NCBI GenBank assembly: GCA_000697355.1
Contig: JNEN01001211.1
Location: forward strand, 1-64,000
Length of the DNA: 64,000 nt
Source: Syncephalastrum monosporum B8922
Lineage: Eukaryota; Mucoromycota; Mucoromycetes; Mucorales; Syncephalastraceae
Reading direction: 5' to 3'
Of this stretch, positions 12,933 through 24,706 are shown piece by piece. The position numbers were made by a program, and so were the translations under genes. Position 1 is the first letter of the stretch. Each line of letters opens with the position of its first letter. Below the pieces are notes generated by a model, which did no database searches, had not been told where the DNA came from, and saw only the letters and a list, made by a program, of their open reading frames with translations.

Positions 12933-13644
12933 CTAATGGGCCGGAGTTGGTTGCTGCTGTTGCTGTGGTTGCTCAGCAGCGGGTGCGGGTGGACCAGTCT
13001 GGGTGGGCGCCTCCGTAGTTGGATTGGTCGTAGGCGTCGCATCCACCACACGAATGGAGGAAGGGCCATCCGAGCTGAGGACATGGCAAGGGCCGGGGTT
13101 ATCCTGGAAGAGGTCGACGGCTTGCTGGTAATAGGACCGCGCGGGCTTGTACCACTCGTGTTCGAGCTGATCCACGACATCACCGAGACGCACACCGCTT
13201 CGCGTGATGATGCGACACAAAGTTAAAATCATGGTATCCTTGCTCTCAATCCGAGGGCGAATCTCGACCTTGACTCGCTCTTGCTCGTAGTCGCTCACAA
13301 AGAAGGATCGCACGTAGTTGACGTAGGACTGTTCAGAGTCGGCAATATATTGCATGTCAAACAGGATCTCGGTATGACTGGCTAAATTCTTGTAGTTCTG
13401 GCCGGTGAAGAAGGCGTTTTCGACGACAAGGTTCGGGTGCTCGCGCATCCACGCCAGGATTTGTTTGCGAGTGCCGTAAAAGACCCACCGAGTGGTGTTG
13501 CCCGAGCTCGTCAGTGTAATCTTGTCGTGAAGGAGCGGAGGCGGGAATACCCGACCTGGCGCACTGTCTAGTGAGGAATGAGTAGCTGATTGACATAGTG
13601 AGAGAGGTGAACGGACCTAATTCATAGCCATAAGTGAGAGACAT
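12933..13644 (-). CDS. Conserved-looking protein of unknown function with Gln/Pro-rich tail
   Basis: Two exons on the minus strand, 13644-13617 and 13567-12933, give about 220 residues starting MSLTYGYEL. The body (about 10-165) looks like a folded domain of mixed strand and helix, with KITLTSSGNTTRWVFYGTRK and later RIITRSGVRLGDVVDQLEHEW. The last ~50 residues are Thr/Pro- and Gln-rich and probably disordered. No signal peptide, membrane segment or catalytic motif is apparent. I do not recognise the family. The splice join is phase-consistent, but the first exon is only 28 bases, so the start is less certain; an in-frame ATG also lies upstream at 13791. Confidence 0.65.
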
Positions 13645-14230
13645 GAGGAAAAGAACAAAAGAAAACAGAGAAGGTTTGTGTGGTAGGAAGAAAGGAAAAA
13701 GACACCCGACATGCACTCCGACTCGTGCAAAGCATGACTCAAGAAAGTCTGAAACCCGGCTGCGCTTTCCCGGGTTTCTGTCCCGCATCACCGGTCCCCA
13801 TTCGGCTGACTGGTATGGCAGTACATACTGTACACTGCAAGACTCGTATCATGGCAATAATCTCGTATCATGGCATCTACCCAATTGGGTACTCAGTTAC
13901 AACTAAGGTCATCTCATCACCGTGTCGCATCGATAGGATCAAGTAGCGCTTCTCGACACCTAACCTCTCTTTCGTGCTATATATCACACCTCCGTCAATA
14001 AAAAATCACATATCTCGCCTGCCATACCATAATACCTTTTGGGAAACGAGAGAAATTTGGTCATGTTTAGTTAAGCATCTGTGTGGCATAGATTGGAGGC
14101 GTTGAAACGCAGGATTTTTCTCTTCTCTCTGCCTGGTGTGATTTCCAAATTGGGACAAGCATTGGCTTTCCGAAAACTTTTTTTTTGTTGGAAAAGTTGT
14201 TGGAAGCGACCCTGACCTCTTACTTACTTT
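13645..14230. other. Divergent intergenic region
   Basis: About 590 bases separate the minus-strand unknown gene from the plus-strand LCP5 homologue. No exon or RNA gene is recognised. It presumably carries both promoters. Confidence 0.55.
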
Positions 14231-15435
14231 ATGGCTGCCACGACAGGTGAGCAAATGAATGGATCCACACACTGGCACTGTACTTACCGGTCCATTCAAA
14301 ATACAATTAGACTCACTCGAGACGAGCAGTCTATCGAAACTGCTCCAAGATCTACGGAGCAAGGTCCAGGATCTCAAAACACAGATCAAGCCTATTCACG
14401 AAAAGTGAGTGACATTCTTCCAGTCATTGATTACCAGGACTGAATGACAGAGAATTAGATTCAAAAATGGCGAGATCAAGACCTCGAAGGGCGTGTCGTT
14501 CCTCGAAGTGAAATACCATGTCATGCTGCAGTACATTACACAACTCGGCTTCTTTATCCAGCTCAAACTGTCCGGCCGTCGAATCGAAGGCCACCCCGTG
14601 ATTGAATCGCTCGTCGAGCTGCGTGTGGTTCTCGAGAAAATGAAGCCGGTCGAGGCCAAACTCAAGTACCAGATCGACAAACTCGTGCGCTCGGCCGTGC
14701 TCGGCACCAGTCAGAGCAGCACCGCCGCTGCCAACGAGGCAGACCCGCTCGCCTACAAACCCAACCCGATGGCGCTGCTGGCCAAGGACGGAGACGAGGC
14801 CGAGGAGGAAGAGAAGGAGGACGATATCTACCGACCGCCCAAGATGGCGCCTGTGCAGTACAATGAGCGTCTGGATGGCAAGAAGAAGAAGCACCAGCGG
14901 GACGAGGAGCGTCTGCGCGAGAAGGCATCCCGTTCGCGTGTCATGAAGGACTTGATGTCCGAGATGAACGACGCGCCCGAGGAAATCGATGCTTTGGGTG
15001 GTGTGAACGAGGGCACCGGCTACGGTGAAAAGATGGACAACCTGATGAAGCAGAAGGACGATTACGAAGAGAGCAACTATGTCCGTCTCATGACGACCCG
15101 CAAAGAGAAGCAGCAGCTCAAGGCCAAGAACCGCATGCGCTTCGAGAATGAATTCGATGTAAGGGCAATCGTGTATCTCGTACCTTGCAGTATGTATTGA
15201 CCTACTTTTCTTTCATTCAACAGAATCTCAACGATTTCAGTAACCTCGTGGGTCTCGAAGAGGTGGACGAGGCTGAGAATGCCAAATACAAGAACGTCCT
15301 CAACCGGCGGCGACCCAATGTAAGTGTGGTTACTTTATGTATTGGTCCTTGGTTACTGATGTCTATTCTTTCTCTTTGTTCATTTTACAGTCGGGTGGTG
15401 GTGGTAGCAAAAACAAACGAGCCCGCCGGAGGTAG
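14231..15435 (+). CDS. LCP5: Neuroguidin/Lcp5-type U3 snoRNP-associated protein
   Basis: Five exons (14231-14246, 14311-14404, 14459-15158, 15224-15319, 15391-15435) give about 316 residues. The N-terminal half is a helical Sas10/Utp3/C1D domain (SLSKLLQDLRSKVQDL, then GVSFLEVKYHVMLQYITQLG). An acidic patch at ~150 is followed by DDIYRPPKMAPVQYNE, a hallmark of the Lcp5/neuroguidin C-terminal region. The protein ends in a basic GGGGSKNKRARRR tail. In yeast Lcp5 is an essential nucleolar small-subunit processome factor for early 18S pre-rRNA cleavage. The first exon is only 16 bases (five codons plus one base); it is chosen because it supplies the ATG and the phase fits. Confidence 0.9.
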
Positions 15436-15514
15436 ACATTTTTTAGATATTGGGTTGAGTAAAATTTGCATTTATATATATATATATATGCAGGGTGGAA
15501 TGTGTGCTTTGTAT

Positions 15515-15590
15515 GAGACAGAGACAGAGACAGAGACAGAGACAGAGACAGAGACAGAGACAGAGACAGAGACAGAGAGAGAGAGAGAGA
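15515..15590. repeat. (GAGACA)n / (GA)n compound microsatellite
   Basis: About ten GAGACA hexamers run into a GA tract just beyond the LCP5 stop codon. A short TA run precedes it at about 15472-15488. The hexamer keeps frames open on both strands, which explains the spurious ORFs here. Confidence 0.9.
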
Positions 15591-15648
15591 TACGGTGCGT
15601 TTGTTTTTCTTTTTGATTTTCTTTTTTCTTTTTCTTGTTTTCTTAAAT

Positions 15649-17481
15649 CTAAGGCTCAAGGCGCTTGGGGTCGCGGGGGAACAAGCTGGTACGGCGAATG
15701 TTACCGAGGGCGAGGAACAACATGACAACGCGCTCGAGACCGATACCACCACCGGCGTGCGGGGGAGCACCAATCTTGAAAGCATCGACGTAGGGCTGGA
15801 TGGTCGCAATGTCGACGCCGTGTTCGTTGGCACGCTCGACCAAAAAGTCGGGGTCGTGGATACGCTGCGCGCCGGACAGGATCTCCTCACCGCGCATGAA
15901 GAAATCGTACGAGTTGGAGTACTTGGGGTCCTTGGGGTCGGGCATCGTGTAGAAGGGACGGACACCGAGCGGGAACTTGTCGAGGATGTAAAAGTCGGTG
16001 TGGTACTTCTCCTTGACGAGCTTGCCGAGAAGCTTCTCGTTGGCGGTGCTCAAGTCCTCGAGGTCAGCAATCTCGACGCCGGCGTCGCGCAGCATCTGGA
16101 TACCGTCAGCGTACTTGAGACGGAGTGTCTTGGGAAGGAACTCAAAGTCCTCAAAGGGATACTGGCGCTTGACGGCCTCGATCTCGGTCTTGAAGCGCTC
16201 CTTGAGGTTGGTGAAGATGTAGACGAACATCTCATCGAGAACATCGAGGACCTCGTGGTAGTGTTCCTGGAAAGCCATCTCCATATCGAGACCGACGAAC
16301 TCGGTCATGTGGCGATGCGTGTTGGAGTCCTCGGCACGGAAGACGGGCGCAATCTCAAAGACACGGCCAAAGTCGGCGGCAATGCACATCTGCTTGTAGA
16401 GCTGAGGGCTCTGGGCGAGGTAGGCGCTCTGCTTAAAGTAGGAGATCTTGAACACGTTCGAGCCACCCTCGGAAGCAGCACCAATCATCTTGGGGGTGTG
16501 AATCTCCATAAAGTCCTTCTTGACGAGGTACTCGCGGAAGAGCAAGCACACGGCAGACTGGAGACGGAAAATGGCGTTGTTGGTCGTAGTGCGGAGGTCG
16601 AGGACGCGGTTGTTGAGGCGAGTGTCGAGGTTGACCTTGACAAACTGGGCGTCGTCCTTTTCGTACTCGGTCTCGGGGCGCGAGGCGTCCTCGAGCGAGA
16701 AGGCGAGACGCTCCTTGACCTCAGCCACGACGTGGATCTGGTGGATGGCGAGCTCACTGTCCGAGACAGTGCAGCTCTTGACCTCGTCAACGGGCTTGGA
16801 GATGGTTGCCTCGACAACGACGATGGACTCGGCCGGGATACCAACGCAGTATTTGACCATCTGCTTGGAGATCGTGTTTTCATCGGCGGTGATGATACCC
16901 TGGATGGTAGACACGCCCTGGCGGAACACAAAGAAGCACATCTTGTTGCCGGTCGCACGCGACGTGTGCACACGGGCACGGATGGTCACGGTCTCACCCG
17001 CACGGCTGGCATTGATTTTGGTGATATCCTCATACACCTTGCCTACTCTCCCATTGTAAATAACCAAATCAATAGACATAGGTCCCTCTTCCAGAGTGTT
17101 CCCAACTTACCGGGACGATCGGCGGACTGGTTCATGGGCAGGTTGCCATAGCGATCCTTGGAGTAGTCCTAGTGCCATACCCGAATGAGTTCTCTCCATG
17201 TTCCCCATTCAATGGCACGAAATCACTTACGACGTTGTTGGCTTCACGAGCGGCTTTCTCTTCGGCGAGCTTGGCAGCGGTAGCAGCCTTGCGGTCGGCC
17301 TTTTCCTTTTCCTTCTGGAGCTTCTTGAGGGCCTTCTTGGAGAGGGGCTGGCCGTTCTCACTTTTAACACATATGCGTCAGTATCTCATGCGCAGTGCAC
17401 GGTTTCAACGTACTCAAGGACGACTTCCTCGGTCTTCTTTGTGATTTCGTCGACGGGGTTCTGCTGAGCGGGTTCTGACAT
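15649..17481 (-). CDS. DPS1: Cytosolic aspartyl-tRNA synthetase
   Basis: Four exons on the minus strand (17481-17414, 17360-17231, 17168-17111, 17042-15649) give about 549 residues, close to yeast Dps1. The N-terminus has the Lys-rich helical extension typical of fungal and animal AspRS ([20 protein letters not shown]). An OB-fold anticodon-binding domain follows. The class II core shows motif 2 ([22 protein letters not shown]) and motif 3 ([18 protein letters not shown]). The enzyme charges tRNA-Asp with aspartate. Exon 1 uses a GTACGT donor; this restores the DENGQ reading expected for the family. A 518-codon antisense open frame overlaps most of exon 4 and is a codon-usage shadow. Confidence 0.96.
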
Positions 17482-18021
17482 ATCCAAACGCGTTCGAAGG
17501 AAAAAGAAAGTGGCAAAAATTCTTTTTGAACTCTTGGGAGTTTGAATCCTGAGTCATCTTGACAGTCCGCTCGCGAGAATGTCGCTTCCTTATACAACAG
17601 CGTCGACTTTTTATGACCCATACACATGCCCATCACCTTATGTTTGAGTCATCCTCTTATATTTTCAGAGGTAAAATTGAATGACTCATATAGGTATAGC
17701 CTAAGTAGGATGCTGTCCTCCTCTGTCATAGATTTTGCTAATAATGAACGGCTCAAGGAAGCCAGACAGGGGGCCAGCCATGCAACAAACAAAAATGATC
17801 TAGCCAATAGCTCAGTAGATTACTGCGGTGTACAGTAGATTGTATACGCTACATAGCAAGACGTGGAAGCATTTGAATTATTGGGCCTATATTTTCTTTG
17901 ATCTCGAAATTCTCAATTAAATTGACACGCGAACACAACGCGCTCGAGTGTCAAGTCGGGCATCCTTTTTTTTGCCCAAATTGAAGACGCGCCTTTTTTT
18001 TTTATACCTTTTGACCTTTCC
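17482..18021. other. Divergent intergenic region
   Basis: 540 bases between the AspRS start (minus) and the POL12 start (plus). AT-rich, with T runs close to the POL12 ATG. No exon is recognised. Confidence 0.55.
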
Positions 18022-20218
18022 ATGAATCACGAAGCAGCTGTCAACAAGGCATTCGACCTGACGCCCGCCGACAAGGAAGTCGCTCTGGAGTGTGAGTGTC
18101 TACCGAGTAACGTGCCTTTCTCGCTCATACGTTTGTTGTCCCAGTGGAGTCCCTGTGCCGCCTCTACAAGCTTTCGGCCCAAGACCTCAGCTACAAATGG
18201 CAGGCATTCACCATGAACACGACTCAGGGCCGTATCAAAAAACCCACCAAGGAGCTCACTCGGCAGCTCAAACTCGACCTGCAGCGTGAATACGAGCGCA
18301 AACTGCAGGTACGGCCTACCCAAGCCACGCCCATGCAACTCGATTTCACCGACTTCACTCCTTCCGAGAGCGATTCAGGCGATCTCGTCGGTGACGTGTA
18401 AGTGCGTCCAAGCACGAAGGAAACACAGCCTTCTAAAACGTATGACTTGTGTATAGAGTCGCCCAACTGCTCGCCAATAACACGCAACCGTCACGACCGA
18501 AACCGCGAGCAGCCGCACCACGCCCGGTCGCACGCGGCCAGCCACACACGATCGAAAGCCAACACAACGCGCATCTCCTCGTGCGAGGTAACGTAGCTGG
18601 CGACGCACCACGCACCCACATTCAACGCAGTACCGCTGGCAACACGCAGCCCTTCCGCTACATGTTTGAAAAGATCGATGAACGCTCAGAGGTACTCAAC
18701 GACCGCATCGACTTTATCGCGGATGGCATCGAAGAAGCACACGGTCTCGAGGACAGACTGCAGAACCCGACACGAGCGCACCAGAGCGAAATCCACGCTG
18801 TGGGCCGGATATGCTGCGACGCAACCGAGGGCAGACTGAACGAGACCTCGCTTCTTTTGGAGACCTCGCGGGATGTCGGTATGGGCAAGTGCGTCAAGCT
18901 CAATGTACGCCAGTTGGACGACTACAGCTTGTTTCCTGGTCAGGTAAAAAAAGCACGCGTGTATTTTTGCAGGGCAACGCACTCAACTTGCAACGGCAGA
19001 TCATTGGTTTCGAAGGCATCAACAGTACAGGTCAGGAATTTGTCGCACGAAAAATCCTACCCGTAAGAAAGAAAGATGCGTCGCTCGCATGGCCGTTTTG
19101 TAACACCACGTTAGGCTCCATTACCACCCAAAGACAGTGAACCCGCCAAAGACAACGAGCAAAAGAACATCGAGGTCAAGCCGGACGACCTGTATAAGTA
19201 CAACTACGGACCACGGATGCAAGGCAAGCCGATGGAACTCTTTGTGGCGGCCGGCCCGTACACGATGGACACCAACCTCGACTATGCACCTTTGCACGCC
19301 CTGATCGAAGAATGCGTCGCACAGAAACCGGATGTCGTGATTCTGGTATGTACACACACTGACCCTGTTCTCCTATCCCATTCTAGAATGCTAAACACCA
19401 TCATCTTTTTCTTCAGCTCGGCCCGTTTGTATCAGCGCATCACCCGGCCATCGTGGACGGTACGGCCGACCAGCTTCCCGAGGACATTTTTGCCGAGAAG
19501 GTCGCACCCCTGCTCGCCCATCTCCTCGACAGCTCGCCCATCACACAAATCTTGCTCGTGCCGCATCAGGACGACCTGCTGCACACCCATCCTGTTCTTC
19601 CGCAACCGGCCCTGCAGCTCGACGCGCTGGCCGACCTGGACCGGATCCAGACCCTGAGCAATCCCGCCAAGGTGTTTATCAACGGCTGTCTGTTTGCCGT
19701 CAACAATACCGATGTTCTCAAGCATATCAGTGGCGAAGAGGTGTCCAAGTAAGTTATCAAAAAGGAAAGGACGAGCCCTTTATGATGTGAGCCCTGACCC
19801 GGTCTTGCTAGGAGCTCAACACAGACGGATCGTATGGCGCGTCTTTGCCGACATCTCCTGGAGCAGCGCAGGTAAAGAAAAGTAACGCAAAACATGGCCC
19901 TCCGTTCCGTTACTCATCTGCGCCCCAAGTTTTTACCCTCTCTTTCCCTACGCACCGGAGGTGAATATCGACTCGGACCGCTTGACGGACCTCATGATCG
20001 AGAAACGACCGGATGTGCTCATCTGCCCTTCGCTACTCAAGCCGTTCACCCGGACTGTCGACACCACGCTGTGCGTTAACCCTGGCATGCTCTGCCGCGG
20101 TCAAGCCTTTAGCACCTACGTACGGCTCACCGTACATCCCCTTCCCAGCCGTGAGGGCTCGGTCGGTTCGGACGCTCGCGTTGTCGAGCGTACCCGGGTA
20201 GATATCATTAAATTGTAA
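18022..20218 (+). CDS. POL12: DNA polymerase alpha subunit B
   Basis: Eight exons (18022-18091, 18145-18397, 18457-18943, 19000-19062, 19115-19345, 19417-19748, 19812-19871, 19930-20218) give about 594 residues. An N-terminal helical domain (about 1-70) and a Ser/Thr/Pro linker precede the OB fold (SLFPGQ then IIGFEGINSTG). The inactive calcineurin-like phosphoesterase domain follows, with FVAAGPYT, VVILLGPFVSAHHP, LVPHQDD and VNPGMLCRG. Subunit B is the non-catalytic partner of the polymerase alpha-primase complex that starts Okazaki fragments. The intron after SLFPGQ is set at 18944-18999 because this joins SLFPGQ directly to IIGFEG as in the family; a nearer AG at 18972 would make a 29-base intron. 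Confidence 0.94.
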
Positions 20219-21457
20219 CTTCATCTGTTCATGGAGCATTTCCTCCTCACATTACTGCTTTGCTTTCGTTTCCTTTCTAAGTGTGTGTGTCTGCTCGTGT
20301 AAAAAAAACCAGTTTTATTGATTATACCAGAAAAAACATTGGAGCTTGCCGCGAACACTCGAGAAAATGATTAAGTCTATTGCACCGAAGCCGCCCAAGA
20401 ACACGAGCTTAGAGCCCTGTTTCAGGCATAGAGAATTGAGACTTTCGGACTGAAGCGACGACAACATCGTGTCTGTCCGTTGCCTTTCGTTGTCGGTGAT
20501 AGTCTGATATGAATACAGCGGACGAAGACCACCGGTCCGTGTTCACAATCTCCATCAGGTCAAGAACTCCACCAAGGGCATCGGGCGGATGGCCTCAGAG
20601 TCGAACAACGCGGCAGAGCCCAGTGGTGACAGTACCGACCGCGTGCCGCAGGGCAAGACTGCGACTGTAGACCAGCAGCTTTATTGGCAGTGTTGTCCAC
20701 TCTCCTCACTTTGAGGCCGCCGCCCTGATCTTGCCCGAAACAATCAGAGATAGTAGTGCACTCATCACTACATCTCAGTGTGCCTTTCAAGAATGGACTG
20801 TACTGCATGTTCCAGGACATGCAACAGACGTTCGATGGGCGCTGCATCTTGCCTCGCTCTCACCCACATTTTTCATTTTCATTTTGACTTCTTTTGTAGT
20901 GTGTATGTTATTTGTTTAACTGAAAGGGTCAGACATTGGGCGGTTTCAACAAGTATAGCAGGCACGAAGGGGGTCCAGCCAAAGCCTCTCTAGGCCTGGC
21001 TTCCTTCGCGGGATCCCACTTTCAGACGAGGTTGCCCAAGTGTTCATCATGGAAACAGTTAAATCTTCTTATTTTCGCGTGAGCGAGAATAAAAAGAGAA
21101 AAGCTGTGAAGATTTCTTGCAGAACGCGCGCTCGATGCCAATAAATACGCGTGTGGCTGAGACTCCCCATTTGAAAGCCCGGAGGACTCTTTTTTTTTTT
21201 TTTGAGTGGCAGACTCTAGAAATATCTCGCAAAGGCCGCAAACCGCGAACCCGCAACCAGCAACCAGCAAACCATGGAAATAGCATATGAAATGGATTTT
21301 TTTTTCCAAAGCGAGATAGTTAGATGAATGGGGTTAAAAAATATACATGCCAAGTCAAATGGTGTAAAGAAAAAGATAAAAGGGGGGGGGGCTTGGTAAG
21401 GGTATGTAAGAGCGATGGAGAGGTACAGAATATGCGAGAAAAAGGTGCCCGTGTTGG
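20219..21457. other. 1.2-kb intergenic region between convergent genes
   Basis: No gene is recognised. Part of it (about 20550-20700, plus strand) is GC-richer and open, reading KNSTKGIGRMASESNNAAEP, which could be a decayed exon. It has no partner exons and I cannot assign it. A poly-T run is at about 21188-21203, and a G run and an A-rich tract lie near 21380-21390. Confidence 0.5.
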
Positions 21458-22484
21458 TTAGTAAGGATCCCGGTCTTCTGCTCGCTTAATCATGGCATAG
21501 AGCGGCGCTGCCTCTTCGTTGGGCGGCGCCGTCTGGATCAGCTCGGAAGCCTTGATGGGGTGGCCATAGAACTTGGTGTTGACCTTGCCCAGCTCGAGCA
21601 GCACGGTGCCCTCGATGCTCATGCCCGCAAAGAGTCCCTTGGACTTTGTGTACGAAAAGATGGGAGCGACCTCGCGTCCGCTGGCGGTGGCCACCGCGGC
21701 CTCGCCACCGGCACCGATGGGGCCTGCGCTGACGGCGAGGTTGCCGCCGATGGTCACGTTGCCGCCCTTGGCAAAGGCCTTGACGGCGTCGTCGGTGTTG
21801 AGGATCAGGACCACGTCCGTGATATCCGCACCGACCTGCGCACCAAAGCCCACGCCACCCGTCGCAATGGCTGAGGGTGCGCTCCATTCTAGTGACAAGA
21901 ACATACAGTATGTGAGATGATGTACAAAGCAATCGATATCGCCACTTACGTCCGTTGGGCAGGCGCGCGACGAGAAGGCCGCTGCCTGCACGTCCGCTCC
22001 ACAAGAAGCCGGCCTTGACCACGGTGAATATCACCAACCCCTTGGCCTTCTTGATGACCGAGACCGGGATGATGGAATCGAAGCCATGCTCAATCTCTTC
22101 CTTGTCTGTTTCATCCCATTACCAACTGCCTTGATGGACAAGTCATACCAAGCACTTACTGATGAACTGCTCGAGAATACGCGACGCCTTGGCGCTCTCT
22201 TCGCTCAAGGAACCAATGATAGGACTGTTGACGCTGACCTTGTTGACGCCTATCCTGACGTTGGCATGCCATCCAAAGGCCCATTCACGCCCATTCCTCT
22301 TGACTTACCTGATTGCTCGGCCATGGTGCTCATACGCTTGCCTGCTTCCTGGCCAAACGAAGTAGCGCCTATCCGGTAGATCCAATCTGTTGAATGCCCT
22401 GTCCCTGTCCTTTCATCCTTCCTATCAGCCATGCCATTTACCTTCAGCAGCGCGCGAAGCGTGTTCTTTAAACTTGTTAAACAT
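21458..22484 (-). CDS. SYLF/Ysc84-type lipid- and actin-binding protein
   Basis: Five exons on the minus strand (22484-22442, 22368-22309, 22249-22160, 22105-21950, 21888-21458) give about 259 residues. The reading contains the SYLF hallmarks: IPVSVIKKAKGLVIFTVVKAGF, WSGRAGSGLLVARLPNG, WSAPSAIATGGVGFGAQVGADITD and GGNVTIGGNLAVSAGPIG. Family members (yeast Ysc84/Lsb3, mammalian SH3YL1) bind phosphoinositides and F-actin and act at endocytic actin patches through Las17. The C-terminal SH3 domain of Ysc84 is absent, so this is the SYLF-only form common in fungi. Donors are strong GTAAGT types and all five joins keep phase. Confidence 0.9.
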
Positions 22485-22888
22485 AGTGTAGGAGAAAAAG
22501 GTGTGCTAGAAATGACGCCCGGCATGACTGGACATGTAATATGTATGATGTCTTTTTTTTTTTCCTTGGGTCCGTGCAACCTTCCCTTTTTGGCCCATTT
22601 GCCCAGAAAGAAGTAAGAGCCAAGGCCGCTGACATCATACCCACATGTTCTAACAATAGCCCACGAGATTAAAAAAAATCCAACTAGTTTAAAAAAATCA
22701 TGCAGCCAGGAGGATGACATTTATAGAGAGAAAGAGATAGTGAATAAATAATAAACCGATAAGAAGCAGTAATGAGATGATGGTGCGTGAAAAAAAAAAA
22801 AGAATGGGTGATATGTATGTGTGCGTAGTGCGTGCAGTCAGGGTGTGTGTGTGTTTTTGCGTGCATGTAGATGGAGTGTATATGATTT
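22485..22888. other. Intergenic region between tandem minus-strand genes
   Basis: About 400 bases with several homopolymer runs (T near 22553-22563, A near 22790-22801). It holds the SYLF promoter and the 3' flank of the kinase gene. No other feature is seen. Confidence 0.5.
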
Positions 22889-24706
22889 CTATGCCAACCA
22901 TGCCAAGGTACGAATGTCTGGGATGGTGATGCGTTTCTCTGGTTTCCGCACCAGGATGCGCGACACAACCTCCTTGGCCGCATCGCTGACGGTGACGGAG
23001 GTGGGCCATGGGTAGTCGACGCTGACGATCTTGTAGAACATGTGCGAGACACGGCCGCCCGAAAAGGGCAGACCGCCCACGAGCATGGCGTACAAGATGA
23101 TGCCCAGCGCCCAAGTGTCTGTGCGTCGCCCGTCGTAGCCAAGGCCCTGGACAATCTCGGGGGCGGCGTACTCTTCGCTGCCGCAGCGCGTACTGAGCAT
23201 CGGCGACTGCGGATCAAACACGCGTGCCAGTCCAAAGTCAGTCACCTTGATCCGAGGCCGCCCGTCAGGTTGCACGTGAATGAGGATGTCTGGGCAATAC
23301 AAGGTCGAAAATGTGAATATGCTTGTTGGAAAACAACCCAAAAGTTGAAAAGAAAAAAAAAGTTCAAGCAATTGACTCACTCTCCAGTTTGAGGTCACGG
23401 TGCACAATGTTGTGCGAGTGCATCCACTCCACGACGTCCAAGAGCTGGACAAAGATCTGGCGGACCATGGCTTCGTCCACCGAGGCACGCTGGCTGTCTT
23501 TGCGTTCCTGGTGCATGCGCTGGACAAACTCAAACAGCTCGCAGCCCTCCACGTATTCCTGTACGATACAGAGGTGGTCGGCTGTTTCCATGGTAGCTTC
23601 CAATTGGACGATGTTCGGGTGATCCATAAACTGTGTTCAGGACAAAGACCCGTCAGTTCCATTTGCTATGATTTCCCTAATTTCCATTTGTTACCTTGAG
23701 AACGCCGACCTCACGGTCGATGCTCTGCTGCACACGGCGGTTGCTTTCGACATGGTCCTTGTTGAGCATCTTGATCGCATAGGGCTGCCCGTCTCGCGTG
23801 GCCAGGTAGACTTTGGAGAAGGCACCGACGCCGAGGAGCTTGTCGATGTGGAAATCGCCGAGTTGCTTGCCAATGACGTTGATGTGGCGACGGGCAGGGG
23901 ACGGCGAGGGATACTTGAGCTCACGGCGCATGGGCGGTGCGTGTAGGGAGGGATCGTGGTCGTCGACGTCGCCGAGCTGGGGCTCGTCGGACAGGGAGGG
24001 CAGCTTGTTCTTCTTCTTTTCGTTGGAGAAAGAGGGCGACATGGCGATGACAGGGATCGTCTCGGCGTCGTCCTTGTCTGGCGTGACGGGCGACACGGAC
24101 GAGGTCGATGCGGGTGCGGGGCTGGGCAGCGGCATCAGCTCATCGTCGTCTGAGTAGCTGCTGCTGCTCTCCTTGTTGAACGTGTTGGGTATCGGTCCAG
24201 GTGCGTTTGTCTTGGCCATCAGGTGATGCCGCACGCGTGTCGCAAACGACCCACCTCCCGCAGAAAAGGGCGTTTCTGTGTGAGAAGAAGGCGTCTGCGG
24301 TTGCGGATGTGGCTGTGAATGCAGAGGCGGATGTGGGTGTAGATGTGGATGTGGATGTGGATGTGCGGTTGAGGTGTTTGAGGAAGAGGACGACGAGGCG
24401 TCTTGGACGTGGATGCGGGGGGAGGACAAGGACGGCGAAAGCGGTGGAGGTGGACGCGGTGTGGGGACGGGCGACGTCGCAAAGAAGGCGCTGTTCTTCT
24501 TCTCGGGCGTGTTTAGGTTGGTGGTGATGATACCGAGGCCTATGGAAGCCTGCTGGCGGCGGTGGCCACGAGCCGGGCGTGCATCCTATTCCATTCCATG
24601 TAGCGCTGCCCTCCACAATTGCTGTTGTTATTCTTATTGATCAGACAACTACCTTTGAAGAGTTCTCCACTAAAGGATTTCGCTTGGCTGTTTCAGGGTG
24701 TTCCAT
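22889..24706 (-). CDS. Serine/threonine protein kinase with His-Pro-rich N-terminus
   Basis: Four exons on the minus strand (24706-24653, 24585-23695, 23630-23381, 23289-22889) give about 531 residues. The first ~250 residues are low-complexity: Ser-rich, Pro-rich, and a run of alternating His and Pro encoded by a (GTGGAT)-like repeat near 24320-24360. The kinase domain fills the C-terminal half. It shows a glycine loop GVGAFSKV, YAIK lysine, HRDLKLEN catalytic loop, DFGLA and CGSEEYAAPEI. The domain ends shortly before the stop, with no C-terminal regulatory region. The sequence fits a CAMK-like or AGC-neighbouring fungal kinase; I do not assign an orthologue. Exon 1 is inferred from phase and could be replaced by another 5' exon. 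Confidence 0.85.

Noticed and set aside
15595..17151. 518-codon open frame on the plus strand
   Set aside because: It lies antisense to the aspartyl-tRNA synthetase exon; its open state follows from C-ended codon use in the real gene, and it has no domain.
18944..18972. 29-base intron in POL12 as the main splice form
   Set aside because: Too short for the introns of this window, and the longer 56-base version restores the conserved SLFPGQ-IIGFEG junction.
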